A DNA stretch of 64,000 nucleotides from positions 291,665 to 355,664 of the forward strand of contig NZ_JBCEXH010000002.1 in NCBI RefSeq assembly GCF_038751955.1, read 5' to 3'. A program made the position numbers and the translations under genes. Within the stretch, counting starts at the first letter, position 1. Each line of letters opens with the position of its first letter. Under the pieces are notes generated by a model that saw only the letters and a program-made list of their open reading frames with translations, was not told where the DNA came from and ran no database searches. This document shows, piece after piece, positions 1 to 8,179 of this stretch. Source of the stretch: Methanocalculus natronophilus. Its GTDB lineage: Archaea > Halobacteriota > Methanomicrobia > Methanomicrobiales > Methanocorpusculaceae.

Positions 1-1929
1 ATCGCCGACGGTGTCACCGACGACTGCTGCCTTGTGGGCTTCGGATCCCTTGCCGCCATAGTTGCCTTTCTCGATGTATTTCTTTGCATTGTCCCATGCG
101 CCACCGGCGTTTGCCATGGTGATCGCAAGGAGGAACCCTGCAACAAGTGACCCTGCAAGCAGGCCGCCAAGTGCTTCGGGACCAAGGAAGTATCCAACCA
201 GAAGCGGGGCTGCAACTGCCAGGACACCTGGCGCAATCATCTCGCGGAGAGCAGCGTTTGTGGAGATGGTAATGCAGGCGGCATAATCCGGATCTGCTTT
301 CTCTTCCATAATACCTGCAATCTCCTTGAACTGTCTCCTGACCTCAAGGACAACCGCATATGCTGCCTTTCCGACTGCGGTCATGGTGAGTGCGCAGAAG
401 AGGAACGGGAGCATGGCGCCGATGAGCATACCAACAAAGACGAGCGGGTTTGTCACATCAATGAGTTCGAGACCGACTGCAAGGGTGTATGCAGAGAAGA
501 GGGCGAGTGCGGTCAGCGCAGCTGATCCGATAGCAAAGCCCTTTCCGATTGCGGCAGTGGTGTTGCCGACAGAATCGAGGGTATCGGTGATCTCACGAAC
601 CTTCGGCTCCTGGTGGGACATCTCTGCGATACCACCTGCATTGTCTGCAACCGGGCCGTATGCATCAACTGCAAGGGAGATCCCAAGTGTTGAGAGCATA
701 CCGACTGCGGCAATGGCAATACCATAGAGGCCTGCGAAGTGGTAGGCGATGCTGATTGCAATTGCGATGAAGAGCACCGGGAAGACGGTCGACTCCATAC
801 CTTTTGCAAATCCGCTGATGATGTTTGTTGCTGTCCCTGTCTGGCAGGACCGGGCAATTGAGAGTGTGGGTGGCCGTTCATACGAGGTATAGTACTCGGT
901 GATCAGGCCGATTGCAAATCCTGCAATGAGACCGGCAACTGCTGCAAAGAAGATGCCGATATATTCCGGTCCGACGATCGTCGTCACCAGGAAGTAGGTT
1001 GCAAGCACGACCAGGATAATCGAGACGATTAACCCCTTGTTGAAGGCCATGTGGATTGCACTTGAGTCTGCCTTGTTTGTCCTGACAAAGAATGTCCCGA
1101 TAATTGCAGAGATGATACCAAGTGCTGCGATCATCATCGGGAGCAGGACAAGCTGCATCGGATCGAGTCCAAGGTACATCTCGGTATGAACCGCGGTGAT
1201 ACCAAGCACCATCGCGGCGATGATCGATCCGACATAACTCTCGTACAGATCAGCACCCATACCGGCAACATCACCGACATTGTCACCGACATTGTCAGCG
1301 ATGACAGCAGGGTTTCGGGGGTCGTCTTCGGGGATACCTGCCTCAACCTTGCCGACGAGGTCAGCTCCAACATCGGCGGCTTTTGTGAAGATACCTCCTC
1401 CGACACGGGCGAAGAGTGCAATCGAAGATGCACCAAGACCAAACCCGGTTACGGTGGAGAGTACAGTCTCCTGCGGGAGACCCAGTGCGCTGAGGGCGAG
1501 ATAGGCAAGCGACAGACCCAGAAGACCAAGACCGACAACAGCCATTCCCATAACGGAACCGCTTGCAAAAGAGACACGGAATGCCTCAGCAATGCCGCGA
1601 CGGGCTGCATTGGTGGTTCTGACGTTTGCCGCGGTTGCTGTGTACATCCCGATGTATCCGGCAGTTGCCGAGAGCAGAGCACCAAGGACAAAACAAGCCG
1701 CGGTCAGCGGAGAGATTCCGATTGCAAGAACGATCGTAAGAACAACGACAAAGACTGCAATCGCACGGTACTGACGGTTCAGATAGACCATGGCGCCAAG
1801 ATGAATGGCGGCGGCGATCTTCTGCATAACCTCGGTCCCTGTACCTTCCTTCTTCACGGAGCGGTATGAGATGCCCGCAAAGATTAGGGCAAGCAGGGCG
1901 CAGAGAGGTGCTAGATAAATGAGATCCAT
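1..1929 (-). CDS. hppA: Membrane-bound ion-pumping pyrophosphatase, C-terminus cut by window edge
   Basis: Integral membrane pyrophosphatase that couples PPi hydrolysis to Na+ or H+ export. Reading from ATG at 1929 gives 643 codons up to the window edge, and the frame is still open at DTVGD, so only the last few dozen residues are missing. The substrate site shows as [11 protein letters not shown] followed by EDDPRNP and [20 protein letters not shown] (about residues 184-230). The subfamily marker [10 protein letters not shown] (about residue 452) has Ala where K+-independent enzymes carry Lys, which places it in the K+-dependent group; several members of that group, including the Methanosarcina mazei enzyme, pump Na+. 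A good ribosome site (AAGGAGG) precedes the ATG, and a TATA-like ATTTAAA lies about 55 bp upstream. The ion specificity is not resolved from sequence. Confidence 0.95.
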   Translation of the reverse strand, partial: MDLIYLAPLCALLALIFAGISYRSVKKEGTGTEVMQKIAAAIHLGAMVYLNRQYRAIAVFVVVLTIVLAIGISPLTAACFVLGALLSATAGYIGMYTATAANVRTTNAARRGIAEAFRVSFASGSVMGMAVVGLGLLGLSLAYLALSALGLPQETVLSTVTGFGLGASSIALFARVGGGIFTKAADVGADLVGKVEAGIPEDDPRNPAVIADNVGDNVGDVAGMGADLYESYVGSIIAAMVLGITAVHTEMYLGLDPMQLVLLPMMIAALGIISAIIGTFFVRTNKADSSAIHMAFNKGLIVSIILVVLATYFLVTTIVGPEYIGIFFAAVAGLIAGFAIGLITEYYTSYERPPTLSIARSCQTGTATNIISGFAKGMESTVFPVLFIAIAISIAYHFAGLYGIAIAAVGMLSTLGISLAVDAYGPVADNAGGIAEMSHQEPKVREITDTLDSVGNTTAAIGKGFAIGSAALTALALFSAYTLAVGLELIDVTNPLVFVGMLIGAMLPFLFCALTMTAVGKAAYAVVLEVRRQFKEIAGIMEEKADPDYAACITISTNAALREMIAPGVLAVAAPLLVGYFLGPEALGGLLAGSLVAGFLLAITMANAGGAWDNAKKYIEKGNYGGKGSEAHKAAVVGDTVGD

Positions 1930-2007
1930 ATTTTTGGTACCTCCTTGTTCAGAATGCCTTCCATAGAAGAAGGTACGAGAAGTTTAAATATCATATGGAA
2001 AGTATCC

Positions 2008-2076
2008 GGATGCGCTTACGTCCATCGCCGAAGAGTGCTTCGGAGGAGACCCCCTGCGCGCGAACTGTTCCAGGGG
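2008..2076. other. Three consecutive hairpins between polB and hppA
   Basis: Three inverted repeats follow each other: GGATG/CGTCC (2008-2012 with 2019-2023, one G-U pair), a perfect CCGAAG-AGTG-CTTCGG (2028-2043), and CCCCTG/CAGGGG (2051-2056 with 2071-2076). They lie upstream of the hppA TATA-like element, so they are not part of an hppA leader started there. They could be the terminator of the minus-strand polB transcript, a small RNA, or a degenerate repeat; no poly-T tract adjoins them. The rest of the 1930-2298 gap shows only a doubtful short frame. Confidence 0.45.
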
Positions 2077-2098
2077 AGCACCTATGAGGAAGGTAATG

Positions 2099-2185
2099 TC
2101 AGAGAGACTGAAGAATGATGCCATAGGTCTCGATCTGGGACTCGTACTGCGCCATCATCCTCGCCATCACAACGGGGGTGAGCAT
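2099..2185 (-). CDS. Doubtful 28-residue ORF downstream of polB
   Basis: An ATG at 2185 opens a 28-codon frame with a protein-like, helix-prone composition (MLTPVVMARMMAQYESQIET, then YGIILQSL). The same frame continues upstream past a TAG into further sense codons, so this may be a gene remnant rather than a small gene. No ribosome site or homologue is recognised. Kept only because the gap is otherwise unexplained. Confidence 0.15.
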   Translation of the reverse strand: MLTPVVMARMMAQYESQIETYGIILQSL

Positions 2186-2298
2186 GAGAATAGATGCTCT
2201 CTACCGGAGCGGAAGATGAACCTTTCCATCCGGATTGCTGGTGAGGGGATGCTCCTGTGATCTGTTCCCCAAGGTGCCAGGGAAACCTGTTTTGGTGG

Positions 2299-3705
2299 TT
2301 ACGTCTGTAAAAAATCACAGACTGTTGGTTCCATTTGTTCCAGATCGACAAGAACGGCCTGGCCCGGAGTCGGGTTGATGTTCATCTGTTTCTGGAAAGC
2401 CGTCTGGGACTGCCAGGTGCCGGCATTCACTGCAAGCACACCCCTGTACCGGGAGATCCCGGTGATATGGATATGGCCGGTATGGAGTATCTCCGGCACC
2501 GGATCAATGAGAAACCGGTCTTTTTCTGTTGCAAGCATCGGTGTTCTCCTCCCATAGGTGGGTGCAAGATGCCGGCGTTTCAGCATCGCCTCCATCATTT
2601 CGCCGGGTTCTTCGTATTTTGCGCCGGGGATGAGGCTGATGAGATCGTCAATACTCCGTCCATGGTACATCAGCACCCGGGCACCCTGGATCGAGACAAC
2701 AGCAGGGTTCTCCACAAAGAGGCAGTTCTTCGGGAAGGTTGAACGGAACTCTTCTGGGATCACCGGCTGGGGCTCTGCGGCACGGACAACATCATGGTTT
2801 CCGGGAGCAAGGACAATTTTGATGCGTGAGGGAAGGGTCGAGAGCATCTCCCCAAGCTGGTCATATTGTTCATAGATATTGGTGATGGTAAGCTCCTTCT
2901 CCTGGCCGGGATAGATGCCGATCCCCTCAACAAGATCGCCTGCAACCAGGAGGTATGTGATATCGTCTGCTTGGGTTAGCCAGTCGCAGAACCGTTCCCA
3001 GGGCTCTGCGAGAAAGGTGTCAGATCCGATATGGATATCAGAGATGAACGCAGCTTTCCCGCCATTCTGTGGGGTATAGGGAGCATGCTGGATTGGAATG
3101 TCGGGTCTGAAGAGCTGGTCGGCATAGAAGAGCTTCCCATCAGGTGATAGTTTTCCCCGGATCCCAAGCACTTCATCGGGGACGATCCGCTCAGCCTCGG
3201 TAAACGAGTCTCTTTTGTTATTGAAGAGGACGGGAATGGTACCGGTTGGATCTTCCAGCTCAAGGATACGGTGGCCCTTTGCGGTTGTTCTGGCATCAAT
3301 GACAAGCCCGATGATCAGTACATCACTGTCACGGAACCGTGACGAATGGGTGAGTGCCTCTATCGGGATTGCACCGGCCCGTTTCCTGATGAGGCCGCCG
3401 AGTCTGTCGTACCGGTTCCTGAAGAGAGAGACATAATCTTCGATCTGCCGTATGGGGCCTGTTGATCCTTCCATTCCCTCAATAATCTCAAGCACCGGAT
3501 CGGCAGTGAACCTGAGTCCGTCGCGTTTTGGAGCAAGAGCCGGGATGTGGGAGGGGAGGACAACCGTACAGTCGTCCTGGAGTGCCGAGATGATGCCTGA
3601 TATGAGTGCCGGATCCCCGCGCTCCCGCAGGTATGAGACGACAGCCGGATCAACCAGGTGTCCAGCCTCACAGAACCTGGCAATAATCTCCTGCTCCACG
3701 AGCAT
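2299..3705 (-). CDS. polB: DNA polymerase II (PolD) small subunit DP1
   Basis: Small subunit of the euryarchaeal replicative polymerase PolD; it carries the Mre11-like 3'-5' proofreading exonuclease. The protein is 468 residues, slightly short for DP1 because the variable N-terminal region is brief. An OB-fold region (about 125-205) is followed by the calcineurin-like phosphoesterase with SDIHIGSD (222-229), GDLVEG (256-261), GNHD (302-305), MYHGRS and HTGHIHITG metal-site motifs, all intact. The ATG at 3705 is the natural start. The gene lies three genes from orc1/cdc6 and the origin, a replication neighbourhood also seen in other Euryarchaeota. The large subunit DP2 is not in the window. 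Confidence 0.95.
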   Translation of the reverse strand: MLVEQEIIARFCEAGHLVDPAVVSYLRERGDPALISGIISALQDDCTVVLPSHIPALAPKRDGLRFTADPVLEIIEGMEGSTGPIRQIEDYVSLFRNRYDRLGGLIRKRAGAIPIEALTHSSRFRDSDVLIIGLVIDARTTAKGHRILELEDPTGTIPVLFNNKRDSFTEAERIVPDEVLGIRGKLSPDGKLFYADQLFRPDIPIQHAPYTPQNGGKAAFISDIHIGSDTFLAEPWERFCDWLTQADDITYLLVAGDLVEGIGIYPGQEKELTITNIYEQYDQLGEMLSTLPSRIKIVLAPGNHDVVRAAEPQPVIPEEFRSTFPKNCLFVENPAVVSIQGARVLMYHGRSIDDLISLIPGAKYEEPGEMMEAMLKRRHLAPTYGRRTPMLATEKDRFLIDPVPEILHTGHIHITGISRYRGVLAVNAGTWQSQTAFQKQMNINPTPGQAVLVDLEQMEPTVCDFLQT

Positions 3706-3819
3706 AGATGAGTAGTTGGGATCTCTGATCCAATTATACCTTGGATCAGGGTTGCCGGATGCCGTGGGTATCGCGGGCGATCCGGAGAAAAACGTCTGGA
3801 GGATCCCTCATCGTGTCTG

Positions 3820-5052
3820 TCAAAGAGACTCGATGAAGGTTCCAATCCGCTTTACGGCTTCATTGAGATCATCACGGGATGCAGCGTATGCACACCTGAC
3901 ATGGCCCCTGCCTGACGGGCCAAAGGCGCTTCCGGGGGCGACTGCAACCTGTTGTTCGAGTAAGAGCCGTTCAGCAAACTCTTCATCCGAGAGGCCCGTG
4001 GATTTGATTGACGGGAATGCATAGAACGCACCCTTCGGCAGGTGGCAGGAGAGGCCGATCTTGTTCAGTCCGGCGACAAAGAGGTTGCGGCGCATCCTGA
4101 ATTCGGCAGCCATACGGTTTTTCGCCTCGTCTGCGTTCTTTAATGCCTCTATTGCGGCATATTGGGAGATTGTTGGGGCGCAGAGCATCACGTACTGGTG
4201 AATCTTCAGTGCGGCAGCAGCGATGTCGGGGGGGGCACAGAGGTAGCCGACACGCCATCCTGTCATCGAATACGACTTCGAGAACCCGTTCAGTGTGATC
4301 GTCCGTTCCCAGAGATCATCTATTGAAGCCGGGGCAACATGGGTGCCTTCATAGGTGAGTTCGGAGTAGATCTCATCAGAGAGGAGGAGGAGATCATGAT
4401 CGATGATGATATCGGAGATTGCCCTGAGATCATCTCTGTTCATCACGCCGCCGGTCGGGTTATTTGGGAAGTTGATCATCAGAAGCTTCGTCTTCTTCGT
4501 CACCCTCTCCATAAGGGCATCAGGGGTCACCCTGAACTCATCATCTGCAGGACAGGGGAGGAGGACCGGGATACCGCCAGCCAGGGTGACGCAGGGTGCG
4601 TACGATACATAGCAGGGATCAGCCACCAGCACCTCGTCTCCTGGATCAACAACGGTCCTGACCGCCAGGTCAAGGCCTTCTGAGACGCCGCCGGTGATGA
4701 TGATCTCGTCCTGCGGATCATAGCTGATCGCATACCGTGAGAGGAGGGAGGAGGAGATCAGGTCACGGAGCTCTTCAAGTCCCTTATTCGAGGTGTATGC
4801 CGTCAGACCGGATTCAATTGAATCGATTCCCGCAACCGAGACGTTCCAGGGGGTGTTAAAATCGGGCTCGCCGACCCCAAGAGAGATGACATCACTCATC
4901 GAGAGGAGGAGATCAAAAAATTTCCGTATCCCGGAGGGGGGTATTGCCTGTGCCCGCTCCGAGATATAGCTCTTTTTCAGTGGGGGGTTTCCACTCTCAG
5001 AAACTGTAGGGAAGACGGTCGACTCCTTCACTTCTCTGTAACTCACAGCCAT
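3820..5052 (-). CDS. Class I/II PLP-dependent aminotransferase
   Basis: Fold-type I aminotransferase of the aspartate/alanine aminotransferase superfamily, soluble. Hallmarks are GEPDFNTPW near the N-terminus, NNPTGG (cofactor and substrate region), SDEIYSEL, the Schiff-base lysine in GFSKSYSMTGWRVGYL, and a C-terminal RCAYAAS with the carboxylate-binding Arg. The substrate cannot be assigned. The reading from ATG 5052 overlaps the upstream lrp-type gene by 56 bp; the conserved part begins near KKSYISERAQ, about 25 residues in, so the true start may be an internal GTG near 5031 or another non-ATG codon. Overlap with the Lrp regulator indicates co-transcription and suggests that the regulator senses an amino acid handled by this enzyme (inference). 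Confidence 0.9.
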   Translation of the reverse strand: MAVSYREVKESTVFPTVSESGNPPLKKSYISERAQAIPPSGIRKFFDLLLSMSDVISLGVGEPDFNTPWNVSVAGIDSIESGLTAYTSNKGLEELRDLISSSLLSRYAISYDPQDEIIITGGVSEGLDLAVRTVVDPGDEVLVADPCYVSYAPCVTLAGGIPVLLPCPADDEFRVTPDALMERVTKKTKLLMINFPNNPTGGVMNRDDLRAISDIIIDHDLLLLSDEIYSELTYEGTHVAPASIDDLWERTITLNGFSKSYSMTGWRVGYLCAPPDIAAAALKIHQYVMLCAPTISQYAAIEALKNADEAKNRMAAEFRMRRNLFVAGLNKIGLSCHLPKGAFYAFPSIKSTGLSDEEFAERLLLEQQVAVAPGSAFGPSGRGHVRCAYAASRDDLNEAVKRIGTFIESL

Positions 5053-5488
5053 GCTCCTTGTAGGTCTTCATGACAATATGGGTCACGGTTCCCCTGATAC
5101 TGTCAAGTGACGCGATATGTCCTGATACAAATTCCGAGACCTCCTGCATCGTCCTGCCGGTGACAATGAGCTGGAGATCATAACTGCCGGTGACGAGGCG
5201 AAGCGATCTTACTTCTGGGAACCGGGCAACCCGGTTGGCGATCCGGTCATATCCAAATTCGCTTTCGGGGCTGACTTTCACCTCGACGACTGCCATGACA
5301 TCATCTACCCCTGCCTTCTTCCAGTCGATGACAGCAGAATATTTCAGCAGGATTCCTGCCTTCTCAAGAGCATCAATCCGCTGGCGGACTTCCTTTGCCG
5401 GGAGGTTCAACATCGTTTGGAGATCTTCGTCCGGAATCCTGGAGTCGGATTCGAGGAGCTGCAGGATCTCCCTGTCTTTTGCATCCAT
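4997..5488 (-). CDS. Lrp/AsnC-family transcriptional regulator
   Basis: Feast/famine-type regulator of 163 residues. An N-terminal winged helix-turn-helix (MDAKDREILQLLESDSRIPD, then the LPAKEVRQRIDALEKAGIL recognition region) is followed by an alpha-beta RAM ligand-binding domain (VMAVVEVKVSPE through VTGSYDLQLIVTG). The C-terminal end has a short extra tail (SEGVDRLPYSF) that overlaps the next gene. It is the first gene of a pair with the aminotransferase, which suggests local control by an amino acid effector, although the effector cannot be read from sequence. Start ATG 5488. It lies 21 bp downstream of orc1/cdc6 on the same strand and could be read through from it. Confidence 0.9.
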   Translation of the reverse strand: MDAKDREILQLLESDSRIPDEDLQTMLNLPAKEVRQRIDALEKAGILLKYSAVIDWKKAGVDDVMAVVEVKVSPESEFGYDRIANRVARFPEVRSLRLVTGSYDLQLIVTGRTMQEVSEFVSGHIASLDSIRGTVTHIVMKTYKEHGCELQRSEGVDRLPYSF

Positions 5489-5509
5489 TGGAAATTCACC
5501 TCTGGTTCT

Positions 5510-6793
5510 TTACTTGAAGAGTTCGTTTGCCTGTTCTTCATTATACCGGGAGATCTTATGCTCGACAAGCCGCTGATCGCTCATGATAACATCCCAGATC
5601 CGGTTGGTTGCCGAATCAAACGAGATCTCCTTTGTGCGTCCATATCTCCCCCTCGATATAACACGTGTTGATATGACACCAAGCATATTTAATTCACTGA
5701 TGAGATCGGTTACCCGGCGGTGTGTCAGGGTTTCAAGGGAGAGTTCGCGGGTGATCTCACGGTACAGACGCATCACATCACCGCTTGTAAAGATCTTCTG
5801 GTTGATCTTGTGGAGGAGGAGCATCGCATAGAGGACCACTTTGCTCTGTGTCGGGAGTGTTGAGATGCATTCGACCATGCTGTCTGTCTCTATCTTCTCC
5901 TGGGCAAGCCGGACGTGCCTGTCGGTTACGGAATCCTCACTTCCGCGATCGGCAAGCTCTCCTGAGACACGGAGGAGATCCAGTGCACGGCGTGCGTCAC
6001 CATGTTCCTGCGCGGCGAGCGCGGCACAGAGCGGGATGACCCCGTCTGCCAGCACCCCGTCTATAAACGCCAGCTCCGCCCGCTGCTGGAGGATATCGAC
6101 AAGCTGGGGGGCATTGTAGGGAGGGAAGACGAGCTCCTCCTCGGAGAGGGAGGAGAGGACGCGTGGGTCAAGGAAATCGGTGAACCTGAGATCGTTTGAG
6201 ATGCCGATGATACAGACCTTTGATCGTTCGAGTTCGGAGTTTATCCTGGTGAGGTTGTAGAGGGTTTCGTCACCGCTCTTCTTGACGAGTTTATCGATCT
6301 CATCAAGAATGATGACAAGGACACCTCCCTCATTCTCCAGGATATTTTTGAGTTCCGCATAAACCTGATCGGTTGGCCACCCTGTCATGGGGATATGGGT
6401 CCTGGTTCGGTCGGAGCTGAGTGCATCCACGTTTTCCACAAGTTTTGCAATCTGGGCAAGCACCCGGTACTGGGTGTCGATAACCTCACAATTTAAGTGG
6501 ATAACCCGGCATCGTGTATTCATATGACTGCCGGCACGTTCCAGCTCGTAGCCGACATACCGGACAGATGCGGTCTTTCCTGTGCCGGTTTTTCCATAAA
6601 TCAGGATATTGGAGGGGGTTTCGTTCTGGAGGGAGGGAGCAAGAACAGCAGCGATCGAATCAATCTGGGGTGCCCGGTGGGGAAGGATTTGGGGGCGATA
6701 ACTATGCCGAAGAACTTCCCTGTTTTTAAAAACATTGTTTTTTCCCAGGTATTTTTTAAAAAGACCCATTGATTGGACGCTATCATCTGTCAC
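5510..6793 (-). CDS. cdc6: Orc1/Cdc6 replication initiator
   Basis: Origin-recognition and helicase-loading AAA+ ATPase of 427 residues, standard length. Walker A GKTGTGKT (67-74), Walker B ILDEIDKL (Asp164-Glu165), a sensor segment ISNDLRFTDFLDPRV, and a C-terminal winged helix that binds ORB elements. The start is taken as GTG 6793 because GGAGGGG stands about 9-11 bp upstream; the alternative ATG 6769 gives the commonly seen MGLFKKYLG beginning but has no ribosome site. The gene points away from a cluster of ORBs starting 130 bp upstream, the usual origin-adjacent position. It is probably autoregulated through these boxes (inference). Confidence 0.97.
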   Translation of the reverse strand: MTDDSVQSMGLFKKYLGKNNVFKNREVLRHSYRPQILPHRAPQIDSIAAVLAPSLQNETPSNILIYGKTGTGKTASVRYVGYELERAGSHMNTRCRVIHLNCEVIDTQYRVLAQIAKLVENVDALSSDRTRTHIPMTGWPTDQVYAELKNILENEGGVLVIILDEIDKLVKKSGDETLYNLTRINSELERSKVCIIGISNDLRFTDFLDPRVLSSLSEEELVFPPYNAPQLVDILQQRAELAFIDGVLADGVIPLCAALAAQEHGDARRALDLLRVSGELADRGSEDSVTDRHVRLAQEKIETDSMVECISTLPTQSKVVLYAMLLLHKINQKIFTSGDVMRLYREITRELSLETLTHRRVTDLISELNMLGVISTRVISRGRYGRTKEISFDSATNRIWDVIMSDQRLVEHKISRYNEEQANELFK

Positions 6794-6925
6794 CTTGTAT
6801 TTCCCCTCCGCATTGCCGCTTGAAACATTCTTCAGCCAGGTTTTCTGTGATCAGGGATCTCCTCTCTTCAGGTGAGAATAATTGATCCAAAATCCATGAC
6901 TAGATGACACACTCCATACTATTAA

Positions 6926-6950
6926 ACCCCACTATTTCCATTGGAAAGAT
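6926..6950 (-). repeat. Origin recognition box 1
   Basis: ACCCCACTATTTCCATTGGA followed by AAGAT. The dyad TTTCCATTGGAAA is intact, and the C-run sits on the left. It lies about 133 bp from the cdc6 start, so it may also act in cdc6 promoter control. The T in the dyad centre replaces the usual C/G. Confidence 0.75.
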
Positions 6951-7003
6951 AACATAGAACTAATCCTCAACTGATGTATATGGCATTTGTTTGGGAAGTG
7001 AGA

Positions 7004-7027
7004 ACCCCTTTGTTTCCACTGGAAACC
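7004..7027 (-). repeat. Origin recognition box 2
   Basis: ACCCCTTTG followed by TTTCCACTGGAAACC: the best match in the window to the euryarchaeal ORB (read on the minus strand as TTTCCAGTGGAAA then CAAAGGGGT). Same orientation as boxes 1 and 3. Confidence 0.9.
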
Positions 7028-7211
7028 GATTGAAGACAAAAGAGAGGTTTTGGAGCGATATTGCTGGTATAACAGAGACAGGAAGGTGATTTCCATGATC
7101 TCCTGTGGAGGGGGTTGCCTGCCGGTGGGATACTGTTCTCCTGTCTCTGTGAGAGGGGCAGGCTCTGTTTTTCCGGGGTCTTGGGAGTGTGTTGTCTGGA
7201 AGGAGACCCCG

Positions 7212-7234
7212 ACCCCTTTGTTTCTACTGGAGAA
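7212..7234 (-). repeat. Origin recognition box 3
   Basis: ACCCCTTTGTTTCTACTGGA followed by GAA. One mismatch in each arm of the dyad (TTTCTACTGGAGA). It is directly followed by the purine-rich tract with runs of G. Box 4, read on the opposite strand, has the same order of elements, which makes boxes 3 and 4 an inverted pair. Confidence 0.8.
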
Positions 7235-7405
7235 AAATGGGGGGCAGGAGGGGGGAAAGATACGGAGACAAAGAAGAGGGGAAGAGAAAGGAAAATATGG
7301 GGAAATAAGAGAAAATAAGGGAAAAAGAATGAGAAAAAGGAAGAAAAGAAGAGAGAAGGAAGAGGAAAAAAGAGAGGAAAAGGAAGAGAGCGGGATCAGA
7401 AGCAG
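7231..7405 (+). other. Purine-rich strand tract left of the AT-rich core
   Basis: About 170 bp of almost pure A/G on the plus strand, beginning with short G-runs and continuing as GGAAAATA/GAAAAAGGAAG-type sequence. It is mirrored by a pyrimidine-rich tract on the other side of the AT-rich core. It codes for low-complexity Lys/Glu/Arg in all frames and is not a gene. Such asymmetric tracts can form triplex or stay single-stranded and may assist unwinding or helicase loading (inference). Confidence 0.7.
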
Positions 7406-7419
7406 GTATGTTCTGAAGG

Positions 7420-7641
7420 TACAAAATAGAAGTCATTTGTATCTATGTTTTTTAATGTATATATACTTTATTAAATGAATTTTAGCATGGACAAAATTAA
7501 AAAATAATCATCTATAATTCTTTATATTAAATTATTTAATTATAAACACTTATCTCTATATCTTACTATATCTTACTTTATTTTATTATATCTTATTATA
7601 TTTTACTTTATCTCACTTTACCGTACCTTATCTTACCGTAA
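7420..7641. other. AT-rich core, candidate duplex-unwinding element
   Basis: About 220 bp of very high A+T. The right half (about 7555-7641) is an imperfect tandem array of a TATCTTACTATA/ TTTATTTTA-like unit, ending in TTACCGTAC and TTACCGTAA. The stretch is central between inverted ORBs 3 and 4 and has no credible gene. Confidence 0.8.
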
Positions 7642-7642
7642 C

Positions 7643-7790
7643 ATGTCTGACCTCTCTCTCTGGCCTCTCATTCTCTTCGTTATTATACCCTGGAACAATC
7701 CCCTGAAATACTGTCCCCTCTCCCCTCCCCTCCAACCTCCAGTGGAAATAAAGGGGTCCCCCCTCCCTCTCCCTGTATCCCCTCTATTGT
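7643..7790 (+). other. Pyrimidine-rich strand tract right of the AT-rich core
   Basis: CT-rich plus-strand sequence (CTCTCTCTCTGG, then CCCCTCTCCCCTCCCCTCC) that leads into ORB 4 and continues after it as CCCCCCTCCCTCTCCCTG. It is the approximate mirror, strand-inverted, of the purine tract at 7231-7405, completing a symmetric arrangement about the AT-rich core. Confidence 0.65.
7735..7758 (+). repeat. Origin recognition box 4, inverted
   Basis: ACCTCCAGTGGAAATAAAGG followed by GGTC. Opposite orientation to boxes 1-3 and 5, so boxes 3 and 4 face each other across the AT-rich core. Confidence 0.85.
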
Positions 7791-7861
7791 CTGACAAATC
7801 AGCATCTTGCCTGATCCCTATATGAAGGTGTTTCAAAAGAACCCTGAATATGCGTTTTTTC

Positions 7862-7877
7862 TATTCGAAATCGAATA
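7862..7877. promoter_or_regulatory. 16-bp palindrome TATTCGA-AA-TCGAATA
   Basis: A perfect 7-bp inverted repeat with a 2-bp centre, preceded by a T6 run. It lies between ORB 4 and ORB 5. It may be a protein-binding operator or a weak terminator; no regulator can be assigned. Confidence 0.4.
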
Positions 7878-7935
7878 ATTGAGGCTTAAAGGTCTTTCAA
7901 CCCGATAAATGATTCAAGGCGGTCCACATTCAGAC

Positions 7936-7959
7936 GCCCCCTTATTTCCACTGGAAAAA
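7936..7959 (-). repeat. Origin recognition box 5
   Basis: CGCCCCCTTATTTCCACTGG followed by AAAA. Intact TTTCCACTGGAAA dyad with a C5 run; same orientation as boxes 1-3. It is the outermost box on the moaB side. The following 120 bp (7990-8090) holds degenerate short repeats of GCAAT-CCGG / GCAATGGA type of no evident function. Confidence 0.85.
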
Positions 7960-8179
7960 TGATCAAACCAGGCCACTCCGGAACCAGGATTCCAGGTATC
8001 GCAACAACGCACCAATGCAACAACCCGGTAATGCAGCAATCCGGCAATGGAACAATTCAGCAATGGAGCGATCCAGCGATCCATGCAGATCAAAAAAAAA
8101 AGAGCCCAGGAGATAATCCAGAGAATCGTCACATCAGCAGGGAAGAAGGGCTTTTCACCTGTTCAGACAATTATATGCT

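Larger units (their letters stand above)
6794..8179. other. Chromosomal replication origin region (oriC)
   Basis: A 1.4 kb gene-free stretch between cdc6 and moaB. It contains five boxes matching the euryarchaeal origin recognition box: a TTTCCANTGGAAA-like dyad flanked on one side by a run of C or G. Boxes 1, 2, 3 and 5 share one orientation; box 4 is inverted. Boxes 3 and 4 face each other across about 500 bp that consist of a purine-rich tract, a 220-bp AT-rich core and a pyrimidine-rich tract. This layout (ORBs flanking a duplex-unwinding element beside orc1/cdc6) is that of characterised archaeal origins. Open frames through the purine tract are low-complexity and are not credible genes. 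Confidence 0.9.

Noticed and set aside
1186..1869. 227-codon plus-strand frame opposite hppA
   Set aside because: Exact shadow of the conserved pyrophosphatase coding strand; no protein-like features of its own.
7050..7478. 142-codon plus-strand frame through the purine tract
   Set aside because: Low-complexity Lys/Glu/Arg product forced by base composition inside the origin; no domain or ribosome site.
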